From positions 52,579 through 116,578 of the forward strand of contig SAXG01000101.1 of the NCBI GenBank assembly GCA_012932865.1: 64,000 nt of DNA, read 5' to 3'. Below are positions 1-10,773 of the stretch, piece by piece. The translations under genes and the position numbers were made by a program. Below the pieces are notes generated by a model. That model had not been told where the DNA came from and did no database searches. It was given only the letters and a program-made list of their open reading frames with translations. The stretch comes from Amylostereum areolatum (Eukaryota; Basidiomycota; Agaricomycetes; Russulales; Stereaceae). Position 1 is the first letter of the stretch. Each line of letters begins with the position of its first letter.

Positions 1-654
1 ATTCGAGGTGAGCGCGACAGCCCCTTTGGACTGACTGCTCTTCCTCTCCGGGTTCTCTTCGAGCCACTGGTGGTTGATGCGGCGGGCGCGCTCCTTCCAC
101 TCCGCGAGCTTGGTGGGGAACGGGTACGACCGGGCCACCTGCTTGCCGAGGTCACGCTGAAGTCCCTTCTTGAAAAAGTGGATTAGCGCCTCGTCGTCGT
201 ACGCTGACATGGTTGCCAGCATCTCAAACTCGGTGATAAAGTCAGTGACGTCCCGGGTGGTCATTGCGAGCTCGTTGATCTTACGCTGAGCCTCTATCTT
301 CGGATCGACGGGCACGAAGTCTTTGCCAAACCTCTCGAAGAGCTCTTTGTAGGAGCTATAGTGGAGTGTTGGGGGCGTGGGGTCGAGGGTTTCGGCGTCT
401 TCCTTCTTGTCTTTGTCGGCGAAGAGTTCCATGTGGCGGTGCGTGGCCCAGGCTTTCGCCGTGTCGTCCTCCATCAGGCTGAGGAGGAGCATCATCTTGG
501 CGTCATCTGTGGCATAAACATCCTTGTTAACGCGCAGGAACATGCGGAGCTCGAGGGAGAACCGGAGGGTGTCGCGTCGATCGCCTTTGAATGGCTTTGG
601 CTTGGGGCCGATCTCCCGCTTGGAGACGGCAGGTTTGGATTCGGCGTCGGACAT
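1..654 (-). mobile_element. Ty3/Gypsy-like retrotransposon Gag, 3' end off the window
   Basis: Read on the minus strand, an ATG at 654 opens a frame that runs off position 1. It begins MSDAESKPAVSKREIGPKPK and continues with a KPFKGDR block, LRMFLRVNKDVYATDD, LLLSLMEDDTAKAWA, a RDVTDFITEFEMLATMSAYD block and FFKKGLQRDLGKQV. This is the layout of the capsid part of basidiomycete Ty3/Gypsy Gag proteins, which package the element RNA. The zinc knuckle and Pol would lie beyond the left edge. The same frame is also open upstream of this ATG back to a TAG at 1248 and carries protein-like sequence, so the true start may be further upstream or in another exon. The family call comes from remembered motif style, not a search. 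Confidence 0.75.
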
Positions 655-2040
655 CTTGTCGAAAGGGAGGGGGACGGTGAGGGATTGGGCGAGTTCTTGA
701 TCAAGGTGGCGTAGGGTTTCTCGTCGGCGTTCTTCTGCTTCTTCAACTTCGTCCTCAACTTGTTTTGCGACAAGGAAGTCGGCGGGGGTGAGGAATTGCT
801 GGTTATGATGCCACGACCAGTGATCTTGGACGGGACTGAACGAAGTGGGCTGCCACTCAACTACTGATCGTCCTGGGGTTCCGTTCTTGTTCCGTCTATA
901 GGCGTACCACTTCCCAGTTGTGTCGTTGTAGTTGATCCCCTCTGGGACTTCGACTACAGTGCGTCGACGGGGTGGGGGCGAGTTGGTCGGAGGGGGGTTC
1001 AGGAAGCGCTGTAGAACGTCCGCAGCGGTGGCAAAATCCGATTCTTCGACGTAGGGTTGTTCGTCGCGGTCGTCGAAGTACCAGTCTCGACGTTGCCGGT
1101 TTGGTTCGTCGTGCAGCCAACGTACGGATTCCTTAGTCTGCTGCGAGGTGAGGATATAGTATTCTTCGGGACAGTAGTCTCGAAAAACGCCTGGGGGGAG
1201 GTTCGGAGTGGGGGGACGAGGGGCTGTGGAGGACGTGATGATGGTCTAGAAGAAGTCCGCCGCGATGGGGCGACAGCCGAGGAGTTTCTTGGTGAGGTAG
1301 CCGGCTTTTACTGCCTGGCAGATCTTATGTTCGTGGTGGCGGCGACGAAGGGTCTTACCCTTGATGGTGGGACGGAGGACTGGTGGCGGGGTGGATTCGG
1401 GGGTCCGGCGGTTAAACTGGGAGACGGAGGTGAAACTGGTTTGGAGGATCGGGTTGGGGGCGTCCTGGATGAGGTATGTGTGGTAGGTGGGGGCGTGGAG
1501 GGTGAATTCAAGGCGTTCGAGATCTACGTTGATGCACGTAGTGATCCGGACGTATAGGGCGAGGACGACAGTACCGTGATCCTTGTGCCACCTCCACTCG
1601 AAGATGCGGAAGTTGAGGCCGTGCGCGGTCCAGGGATCTTTCTTGCAGAGGTTCTGTATGGGGACGAGGCAGTTGACGGTGACGGCGTCGGACCAAGGGT
1701 AGGGGAGTGGTGCGTCGTCGCGGGGGGTGATCGGCTTTCCGTTGAACGGGAGGAAAACCGGTGCGTTCGGGAGGTCCGTGGTGGGAGTTTTTAACGTCGT
1801 AGAGACGGCAGAGGTATATGGAGAGAGGGGTGCGAGGTAGGCGTAGGGGTAGACTGTCCAGGTGTCAGAAACGCAGTTTATGAGACCGATGAACCGCCTA
1901 AGTCGCGACGATGGGAGGAGCGAGAAGAAAATAGATTCGAGAGTGCCGGGGTCTAGGGTAGTGCAACGTGCGCTACAGTACCGTATGACGAGATGGACAG
2001 TCTGAGGAAAAGGGAAAAGGGATACTGTCCTTATATACAA
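655..2040 (-). mobile_element. Upstream part of the retroelement: long open frame with one TAG
   Basis: On the minus strand the Gag frame stays open upstream from 654 to a TAG at 1248-1246. It carries features such as YNDTTGKWYAYRR and a Glu/Arg-rich stretch. Beyond that TAG the same frame is open again for 264 codons to about 2040, with FIGLINCVSDTWTVYPY and ITPRDDAPLPYPWSDAVTVN. I found no in-frame ATG in either stretch, so this is either a decayed N-terminal extension, spliced leader sequence, or translated by readthrough. A TATATA box lies at 2032-2037 (minus strand TGTATATAAGG), as expected near an LTR promoter. I could not define the LTR ends. Confidence 0.45.
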
Positions 2041-2355
2041 GTGGGAACGATGGTGCGATGCGATGCGATAGTGGTGTGAGCGGGGGGAACAATAAGAAAG
2101 GAGTCATGGGGAGGAGGACGGAAGTCCGGAGCAATGATGTCATAGATAAGGATGCGGAACGCCGTTCGGAAGTCCGGGCAATGACGTCGTTGGAGCATGT
2201 GATGCGAAGGGAAGTCATGTGCCGTGACGCGTTGCGTGTACAAGGTCTGCAAACGAAGAAAGAAATGGAGCGATCCGTGACAGAGCCGCACATATACAAG
2301 GGCGACCTGGCAACCTGGCGACATGGAGAAGTGCATGTATACATCCCACATCGAC
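2041..2355. other. Spacer between retroelement and first UbiA gene
   Basis: No gene is visible. Two imperfect copies of a motif of the form GGAAGTCCGGnGCAATGAnGTC lie near 2121 and 2168. The stretch probably contains part of the element's LTR and the promoter of the UbiA gene that starts at 2356. In-frame ATGs at 2323 and 2335 would add only 11 or 7 residues to that gene. Confidence 0.4.
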
Positions 2356-3393
2356 ATGTCACCGCTTGCTAGTCAAATCGCGTCTGTGGCTTACACCGCA
2401 TTTCTCTTCACGAAGTCAGACATCAAGACCACAGTTATACCCGTCGTGAGTACTGCTCACGAATGATACAGACTCTTTCTGACGTGTTCTTCAGACCTTT
2501 TTTGCTGCTTCTGCCGCACCCATAGTGGATTGGACCCGTCTTCCTCACGTTTTACTCTGGATTTGGTTCCATGTCTTCCAATTCGATGTGTCCAACCAAA
2601 CTCTCAACCCGGATGAAGACGCGCTCAATAAGCGCGACAGACCTCTTCCGTCTGGACGCATAACACTCCGGCATGCTGTCGTCCTTCGTTGGATCCTCAT
2701 CCCGCTTTGTTTCGCGCTGTCTGGCTGCTATAGCATCGAGGCAGTCTACGCGAGCATTGCTCTTGTCGCACTCACCATTGTTTGCGACGAGATGCACGCT
2801 CATGCTGCCCATTGGATTATCCGCAACTCGGTTAATGCTCTGGGATTCGCATCTTTCGAGGTCGGCGCAACGCTTGTTGGAGGTAAATCTTTTCATCCAA
2901 TGTTCGTCATTGCAGTTGACGATGATCGTCTATCTAGGAGTGAATTCACACGCCCTTGATTGCACCGGTGTTCTGGCGGTGTGCGTCAGTACTGGCATCT
3001 TTGCGACCACCATTCGTGCTCAAGATTTCAAAGACGAAGTTGGAGACCGCGCCGTCGGCAGACGCACCGTTCCTATTGTGTTCCCCACATGCGGAAGATG
3101 GACAGTCATTGTACCTCTCATCGCGTGGTCGAGCTGTCTCGGGGTGGTTTGGGAACTCGATGGCATGACGGCCATTGCGTTTATGACCCTCGCTCTATAT
3201 GTTGGTGGCCGATTTGTGTCTCTTAGCGCAGTTTCTGATGACCAAGTTTCCTTCTACTGGTATAACGTACGTTTCATCTTCCTCAATTGCCTCGGCGTCA
3301 CGTAGCATGTCCGAAAACTGACTGGTATGATAGGCCTGGCTGTCCGCGGCACATGCCCTCCCCGGTTACTACAGGATCTGGGGAAAGGTGTAA
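2356..3393 (+). CDS. UbiA-superfamily membrane enzyme, copy A (prenyltransferase or terpene cyclase)
   Basis: Four exons, 2356-2445, 2495-2882, 2938-3266 and 3334-3393, give 288 aa. Exon lengths 90/388/329/60 and intron phases are identical to copies B and C. The first polar motif is NQTLNPDED followed by NKRDRPLPSGR. The second is QDFKDEVGD followed by RRTVP, matching the UbiA NxxxDxxxD and DxxDxxxD pattern that binds Mg2+-diphosphate. Several hydrophobic helices fit an integral membrane protein. At the first Asp of motif 1 this copy has Asn. UbiA proteins either prenylate an acceptor or, in some fungal clusters, cyclise a prenyl diphosphate; sequence alone does not separate these. The ATG at 2356 was chosen because it aligns with the starts of the two paralogues. 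Its neighbours are a DUF6534 relic and a P450. Confidence 0.88.
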
Positions 3394-4103
3394 TGGGGCC
3401 AAAGGGGGGTGTTCTTCGCGGGCTGGGGCGACGCTATAGTTTCCTGCGGGGATCGTCCGTGGTGGTCAAGTATATCAAGACTCGCAACCCCATACTAGTA
3501 CGTAGAGTGACTTACCTTATGACGCGGATTTGCTCAGTCTCCCCGAAATCACACTTATCTTTCACTCACCTAAGTAAGCGAAATCGCAAACGTTATCGCT
3601 CAATGTGATCCACAATTTAGGTACTTACTACTCAAGCTTCAAGGTCTCATTCATAACTTGATGATGCTGACGTTGACTCGGACGTTGAGCCTTCAGATTG
3701 GCATGGCGTGTACGTATCTTCGTCATATGCGTCAGAGTCGACCTTTTCCTTTCCTACAAACGGTCAGAACAGAACTTCCAGTTTGACTCCACGCGTCTTT
3801 CTTTTACATATCAGCGTAGACAGGCCATTTACTATTGAGCACCCACATCTACGTATGTTCCTCTCGTGCGCTAATACAAACCCCTTGGGATTCCCGACTT
3901 TCAATGGCGGCCATCGGTTGGAACACACGCGTTGTTTCCGCCCGAGACTCCCTTGTTTAAACCGTGTTACAGATTTACAGTGTAGTACCTCTCGTAGACT
4001 CGCACTCGACGTGATTCCGTGCAGCTCATGCCCTCAGCAAATGAGGTGAGCACACCATCACCATCGTATTTAAGCAGTCCCACGCCTGTGTCGTTATATG
4101 CGT
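3394..4103. pseudogene. Relic of a DUF6534 gene exon inside a spacer
   Basis: From about 3637 to 3840 the plus strand matches, with many changes, the exon at 17548-17722 of the intact DUF6534 gene. Shared landmarks include TTCAAGGTCTCATTCA, AACTTGATGATG, GAACTTCCA and the block ending in a TTTACATATC repeat and GACAGGCCAT. Reading frames are broken. A weaker echo of the next exon may lie near 3900. The rest of the spacer shows no gene. This is the scar of a duplicated membrane-protein gene next to the first UbiA copy. Confidence 0.6.
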
Positions 4104-6334
4104 TTACGCCGAAAACGCAGCATACTCTGTGTGCAAACCCTCAATAGCCTTTTCATCCCGGATGCATACCGTGAACGTGAACGGAGGAGGATGACTAGAG
4201 TAGACGTTAGAGACCAGCTTATGATAGAGTCAGATCCTAGGACGCACCTCAGAAGCCCGTCAACATGCTCAACGTCGTCTCCAAGTGCCATGCCAAGTTC
4301 ATCGCGCGCATCAAAAACCTCACATGTTGCGAGTAGCACCACAGCAAAAGTCCATATGCTTGTGTCTGCAAAATGTCTCCCAGGACATTTCCTACGGACC
4401 TTCAGCAGCAGCTCTGGCGCACTAGTTAGAATAAACGAACCTCTTGCCAAACCCAAACACGCTCGATACCAGCGGGTCTTCAATGAAAACGTTGTTCTTT
4501 ATAAAGCGCTCGGGAAGAAAGCGTTCGGGCTCGGGATAGGTTTCCGAGTCATGGATCATTGCCCTGTATTCGGAGCATTGCTATTAACCCGAACTTAGAG
4601 TAAACTTATCATTACGAACACACCATGCATTGGCGAGTACCGTCGCTCCTGTAAGGAAGAGGTGTTACCGGAAGAGGTGGCACGGGAGGAGGTTTACTGG
4701 GGACAACTCGCCTTTGGGTATAGTGTATCCATTGTAAACGCTATCCTCCGTTGCGGCATGTGGTAGCGCTGGAACCACCTTCGTCCCTTCGCCAAGTTAC
4801 ACAACTAAACTAAACTCACCTAACGGAGTGACCAGTCTCCACCGAAGAAGTTCTTGACAAAATGCATCGATGTACGGAAGACTTGCCCTGTCGGACAGTT
4901 TAGGTAGTCTTTCACGCCCTACTACTTTGTCGATCTCCTGTCGAGCCTCGCGCTGAGTGGAAGGATATAAACATAAGGCCAGCATAAGGTTGGAAAGGAC
5001 GATGGATATCTGAGTATCAGAGTGTCAAGAGTCTTCTCCGTCGAAGAAGAAGGCACTTCACTGTGTCTGATCCCGCTAGAACGACGGGGCCGTTCAATAC
5101 AATTATCCATACGAAGATCGAAAAGCATAGGGACTAACCCGCGTAGACTCCACCGAATGCCTCCGCTATTACGCGCTCTCCTTCGGTCGAGTTCGTATCT
5201 GGTAGTTTTCCCAAGGCTTGAGTGACCAGGCAAGGGCGGGCTGTGCCATTTCTCTGGAGTCATGCTCGAATCAACAACAGGACCGCGAAGACAAAAACCC
5301 GACGCTTGCCATCCCTTTCTTGACAAACGCAAATGGAATGGCAACCGTGTCCTCTATGGCCTTCGCAGTCGAGTCCACGAGTGCATGAAAACCTCCACCT
5401 GGCATCCAATGAGGTACATACTGCACTGGAACAACATCACGTCAGGATCCAAGAAACTTTCCAGACAACACTGCTCACAGAAAGGAATGTGATTGACCAG
5501 AAGTGCTCCAGGAACAATGTAGATGTTGTTTTGGTTAGCCTCTTCTGCCACCCGGATGTATTCATCGTCTAGATTTTTTATATCGTATCCATATGCAACA
5601 GATAGGATGACCGAGGCGCTGAACCTACGTGAGGAACATCAGGTCGATTTCTTGACGACTTAACCACCTGATTCCTTACTTACTGTTTGATATGTTGCCT
5701 CCACTCATGTGGGTGCTTTAACATGCCTTGCACCGTGCGAATCGCGTGCTCGCGTTGGGTGGGCTGATACTCGACAATGGAGCTTGGGCGGAGGGTTGGG
5801 TCGATGAAATGTCGTCGCGTCTGCCAGGGGTCACCGTAGTGCATCATGGCCAGGCTATTGCGCGTTACCCTCGTCCTGTCATACGATCATCACCAAAACG
5901 ATATCGACAGAGGAAGAGTCCGAAAATTCGTACAGTTCGGCAAATGGGATAGTCGGACGATCCGAGAAACTGGCCCCTCGACGTCCTAGCAACTCCTTTG
6001 CCGCCACATGTGTGTTTATGATCACAACAATCTCTCCGAAAACGTTGAGAGAGATCACATCTCCTGTAAGATAACATAAAAACGGGGAGTCATATTCGAA
6101 CAAGACCCTAGCAGATTCCTGCGTACCATACAGACGCGCCCAAGAGGCGTAAATCGCGTACTGTCGTTTAACCGGAAGATCGAGAAGGTTTCCAATAATC
6201 GGAAGGGCTGTAGGACCAGGAGGCAATTGTCGGCGCCGATCACGGTTCAATAGCTTGTGAATCGCCAGGGAAAGGATACATATAGTCGCGAAGATAGCCA
6301 GAGACAGGTGCGTGGATGACTCGGATGTGGGCAT
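4104..6334 (-). CDS. Cytochrome P450 (P450-1)
   Basis: Multi-exon gene on the minus strand from ATG 6334 to TAA 4106-4104. It has an N-terminal membrane anchor (about residues 9-25), then the proline hinge LPPGPTALPIIGN, the B-region SDRPTIPF, HYGDPWQTRR, an I-helix AGSDT, the K-helix ELLR, PERFLPERF and the haem motif FGFGKRKCPG split by an intron after KR. It ends SHPPPFTFTVCIRDEK. The AAGSDT codons sit on a 14-nt exon (5062-5075) also present in the other two P450s here. All canonical P450 residues are present, so it is probably functional, acting at the ER membrane as a mono-oxygenase with a reductase partner. The substrate is unknown. The RNA joins around 5200-5300 are the least certain. 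Confidence 0.85.
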
Positions 6335-6796
6335 GTCGATAAGGTCGAGACAGGAGTCAGCTGTCCCGGGCGGCAACCCTACTATACTAATCTCTTTAGT
6401 AGAAAACTGTCTTACTTATAAGTAGCATATCAGGGACGTCAACTCAGCCTGTCATGCATGTCATTGTCATGGGGGAGCTACCGGTGATTTGAATGAACTC
6501 CTTCACATCTGTTTCACAAATTGTAGAGCCGCTTTGCGCGCGGCTTCTACTTCCGAAGCTGTATTTGCTGTTGGACAGCAAAAACACGGTGTTGGTGGGA
6601 TATACAAGCAAACTTACCGGTTATTAGGATCCACCGCCTCGGAGCGCCTCACTAGAGAGTTTCCGTTTTGATGTTCGAAGTCGAATCGAGGACTCGTTAA
6701 TGTGTATGGGTAGATTATCGAGGTTTTACGAGCTTGACAGTAATGAGCAAAACCGCAGGGTATGACTCGGACATCATGGCCATGGTTCGGCTGACA

Positions 6797-7093
6797 AGAG
6801 AGTATTTACAACCGCCCCACGGCAGTTACACCAACGCTCCATCACCTACAATCTCATTTCGGATCTCAGTCGGCCAACCGTGACTGGGGGGTCACCGACT
6901 GTTACGTCCCGGCAAATTGCGAGTGCCGTGCCAGCCTGATCTGAACGATCTGAACACGTTCAACGTGACATATCTGTCACAGCGATAGGCCCGGCGCGCT
7001 GCCAGCGGCCCCACCACCGATGTCCCTAAGCTCCATCATCGCTACTCCAGAGCTCCACGCCGTCGGGCGAAAACCCGGTTGTAAATACTCTCT
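6797..7093. mobile_element. Small MITE-like element, 18-bp TIRs, 3-bp target duplication
   Basis: The left end AGAGAGTATTTACAACCG (6797-6814) is the exact reverse complement of the right end (7076-7093). The bases just outside are ACA on the left (6794-6796) and ACA on the right (7094-7096), which would be a 3-bp target-site duplication. The 297-bp interior has no ORF. Length, perfect TIRs and 3-bp duplication fit a non-autonomous class II element of a PIF/Harbinger or CACTA-like kind. The superfamily is inference. Confidence 0.65.
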
Positions 7094-7440
7094 ACAGAGT
7101 GACGCCCCATCTAGGCTCACGTGAGCCCCTCCGCTAACGCGAGAGGGGCTCAGATCAACATCCTTATCAGTAAGGGGGTCGTGAATTGTGGAAACCCTAG
7201 ACGTGGACTTCACTTCTACTGTATCTGTGATACACTTTCGACAAAGTCTACTACAGTCGTGGATAAACGTTGACTACGAGTGGAGCTTCTAGATGTGCTT
7301 CCATCTTCCCACCCCCCCTCTGATAAGGATTTTGATCCAAGACCCTTCATGGGTCTTGGTTCGAGACTAACACCCCATCTGGAGCTCCCAAAACACCACC
7401 AAATCCCAACCAAATCCACCCACTATCCCAAAATCAGATT

Positions 7441-7784
7441 GTGGGATCTTGGGATTTGGGACATGTGGAGTCCTCTCCGTCCCAAAATTGGCGGGTAATC
7501 GGGACTGCAGGACAACTTCTGTCCCAAGTTTGTAAGGGCTCCCGAGAGCGGCGAAAGGCCCGGAAAAGCTCAGTATGGTACAGCCTTACTTTTTGCGAGT
7601 GATATGGATGAAAAATAGGGCGTATGATGAGCTTTTTCGACTTTGGGTGCGGACAGAACCCTCCCCGGAAATTTCCGGCGGGTCTCCGGACGTCCCAATT
7701 TCTTCCTCGACCAAATCTCGTAGCGCAATATTCGGGACAGCGCAGCAAGGCACTATCCCACCATCCCAAATCCCAAGATCCCAC
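7441..7784. repeat. 21-bp perfect inverted repeat pair flanking ~300 bp
   Basis: GTGGGATCTTGGGATTTGGGA at 7441-7461 is exactly the reverse complement of 7764-7784. Related CCCAAATCCC words lie on both sides. No ORF of note lies between. It may be another short non-autonomous transposon or a decayed one. I saw no convincing target-site duplication. Confidence 0.45.
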
Positions 7785-8226
7785 TTGGGATATGGGCGGA
7801 TTTCCAGGCGTCCCCGGAGCTCCAGCAGGCCGATCAACTTCGAACATTACACAGAACAGAAACTCTCTGACTCAGCTTGGACTCAGCATACTCGCTTCCC
7901 GGCGCGGATAGATTGTCCCTAGATTTATGTAAGTTTGCTTCAAACCCCTTCCGGGGCCTTTGCAAACCCTAAAAACATCATACTCACATTCTGGGAATCT
8001 GGGCGGCGGAATGCAGCCAAGGCGGCCATCACACGGCGTCTCGTGGGTTCTCAGACGGTCAGCCGGTCAGCCGGTCATGCTACATGCATCAATTTTTGGG
8101 GGCAGACCTTACATACAGATCGACTGTTCAGGAGACCACTACAAGGACACTTATGAACCAGCTGTTATAAATGGATCAGCTCTAACTCAGTGTCTTCCCA
8201 GGCTCTGCACAGACCCAAAGCACCCA

Positions 8227-10362
8227 ATGACTTTCTCGCTGTCGCTTTTCGTCCTACTTCTGTGCATGTTTATCGCTTGGCGACTCTTTCATTCATCGCG
8301 CGCTCGAGGAAGCAAACGGCTACCACCAGGGCCTGCACCACTTCCCTTCATCGGCAACTTCTTCGATGTACCTCGCGCGGGCGAATGGGAGACTTTCACT
8401 GAATGGGGGAGGAAATACGGTGCGAAATCGACTGGCTATGTACTCAGAACGCCCCATTCACCACTGTGCTCTCAGGCGACATCGTCTATCTATCGGTGGC
8501 GGGCCAATCTGCCATCATCGTCAATACGGCAGAGGCTGCGAATGACCTCATGGCAAAACGGTCGTCGATGTACTCCGAACGTCCCCGTCTACCGCTCATT
8601 GAACTGTAAGCCCCGTTGAAGCCATAACATCAACAATCATGTCTGATTCATGAACAAAGGCTGGGACAGGGAACATGGAACCTCGGTTTCATGAACTACG
8701 GGAGACCGTGGCAAGTTCGGAAGTCCATGATGATGACCAAGCTCGCCAAAGGTTCCTTGGATGTGTACCGGCCTGCAGAATATGCAGCTACTCAACAGTT
8801 GCTGAAGAATCTCCTAGATGATCCAGAGCGGTTTGTTGACCACCTTCGCCTGTACCTACCTAACCTTGCGCGCAAAGATATAGCAACATCTTATGTATTT
8901 TGTTTCAGATACTCGGGCCGATTGATTATCGACGCTACCTATGGCATCTCCATACTCTCGAGGGATCACGAGCTAATACGCATCGCGGAGAAGGTCATGC
9001 ATAACGTTACTGTCGCCCTCTGCCCTATATTCTGGTTCTTCAACCCCGTCCCGCTTTGTCAGTAGATACATCATTTCTTCTGTTATCCTTCCCAATGCTG
9101 ATGCTTGTACACAGTGTCCCTGTGGCCAAAGTGGCTGGGCGGTGGACGAGTCGATACCCTCGTGAAAGAGTTTCAGGAAAACGATCGACTGCTCCGCTAC
9201 AGGCCCTTTGAGATGGTGAAAGCCTTCGTCGTGAGTCCCCCTGCTGTAAAACGTCAGGACCATCGCCAAAGACGTGTGAACAGGAAGCGGGATCCGCTCG
9301 GACATCCTATACATCACTACTCCTTTCAGAGCTCGACCCTGCACCCGGTTCAGAGGAGGAAGTCCTCATTCGGGATACGGCTGCTATTGCGTACGGCGGT
9401 GAGTACGGAAGGTGGTCATTGTTTTTCTTTTCCGTTCGCGGTCTCATGGTGTTCGTTAGCTGGTGCGGATACCGTACGTGGCTTCTCATCTACGTCGAGA
9501 TCTTCGCATGAATGTCTCCAAAGGCGCTGGCCGTCGCGGAGATCTTCTTCTTGGCCATGTTACAAAATCCGGATGTGCAGGCGAAGGCGCGCGAAGAGAT
9601 CGATCGTGTCGTAGGAGGCGATCGTCTCCCAAGCCACGAAGACCGCAAAAACCTGCCGTACGTGAACGCTATCATGAAGGAAGTTATGCGCTGGCACGCG
9701 GCCACTCCTCTAGGTACCGTATTTCTCGGTACTTCAACCATTGTTTACTTGTTGACTTGGGGAGTAGGCATAGCGCACAAGCTCAATCGTGATGACGAAT
9801 ACAACGGCATGCATATCCCGGCTGGGACGCTCGTGATCGCAAATATTTGGTGCGTTTCATTCAGACGAACGAGTGAATGTCCGGTCTCATTCTCTCGAAT
9901 ATACAGGGGTATTCTACGGGATCCATCTGTATACCCAGAGCCCGAAAAATTCAAACCAGAGCGCTTCCTCCTGGATGGACAGTTGTATGTCGAGGGGCGA
10001 GATCCGGCGGACCTTCTTTTCGGTTTCGGCAGACGGTGCGTGTCTGCGAGCGAGTCTTTTCACGGACTCTGACTAGACCTTGATTCTCTTCAGCGTGTGT
10101 CCCGGCATTCATCTCGCGCAAGAATGTATCTTTCTTCTTATCGCCCAGGTCCTAGCTACTTTCGTGATCACAACCATAGACGGAAAACCGGCTCCGCATG
10201 TCGAGATGACTTCGGGGGGCGCCTCGTGCGTGACACATTCCTTAGCTTGACGGGCGTCGCTGACTACGGACTTTCTCCAGATTTCCTTCACCCTATAAAT
10301 GCAACATACGTCTGCGTTCTGATGGCACCAGAGAGCTGATTACCATGGGTGAATGCTCCTGA
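8227..10362 (+). CDS. Cytochrome P450 (P450-2)
   Basis: Twelve exons can be joined cleanly: 8227-8419, 8476-8605, 8660-8851, 8909-9057, 9115-9230, 9284-9398, 9460-9473, 9524-9713, 9768-9849, 9907-10035, 10094-10225 and 10281-10362, giving 507 aa. Features in order: N-terminal anchor MTFSLSLFVLLLCMFIAW, hinge LPPGPAPLPFIGN, SERPRLPL, MNYGRPWQVRK, the I-helix AGADT on a 14-nt exon, K-helix EVMR, PEKFKPERF and haem motif FGFGRRVCPG, ending SPYKCNIRLRS. All catalytic motifs are intact. It is closely related in layout to P450-1 and P450-3. It is expected to be a microsomal mono-oxygenase of the metabolite pathway; the substrate is unknown. ATG 8227 is the first Met before the anchor helix. Confidence 0.9.
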
Positions 10363-10773
10363 GTCTGGGGTAGAGAAAAGGCGTCAGTGATTTGGGCGAG
10401 CGATTGTGTATTCCAGCTTTTTCACAAAACATGAGCGGCATCTTCGATCAGAATGTATGTTTACTTTTGGAGCGAGGTCAAACACCAGGGGATGGATTGT
10501 AGACCACTTTTTGGATTACTGCTGTCCAGCGCTCTCCAGTTGTGGGCGTAGAGGATTTACCACCCTGACAGAGTCTGGATTTCGCTCAGTGCACGCATTT
10601 AAGCTAGATATTATTCCTAATTGCTGGTTGTTGGCTCCTCGCGGAGAGGATAGAAAGATTTTAATGGATAAATGTGTATGGTAAAAGGTAAGAGCAATGA
10701 AGTGAAGCCGAGCGAATACACGGGAGCATTATATAGCACTGAACAAGCCACACCAAACAGCCAAACCGGCTAA
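10363..10773. other. Spacer, nothing recognised
   Basis: About 410 bp between the ends of convergent P450-2 and the GMC relic. I see no gene, repeat or RNA. Confidence 0.5.

Larger units (their letters stand above)
6335..8226. other. Divergent P450-1/P450-2 spacer holding inverted-repeat elements
   Basis: No gene is visible in these 1.9 kb between two divergently transcribed P450s. The spacer contains an 18-bp terminal-inverted-repeat element (6797-7093), a perfect 14-bp palindrome GGCTCACGTGAGCC (7114-7127), a palindrome around CCTTCATGG near 7340, and a second inverted-repeat pair (7441-7461 with 7764-7784). A CACGGCGTCTCG motif near 8034 recurs upstream of the DUF6534 gene. Confidence 0.6.
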
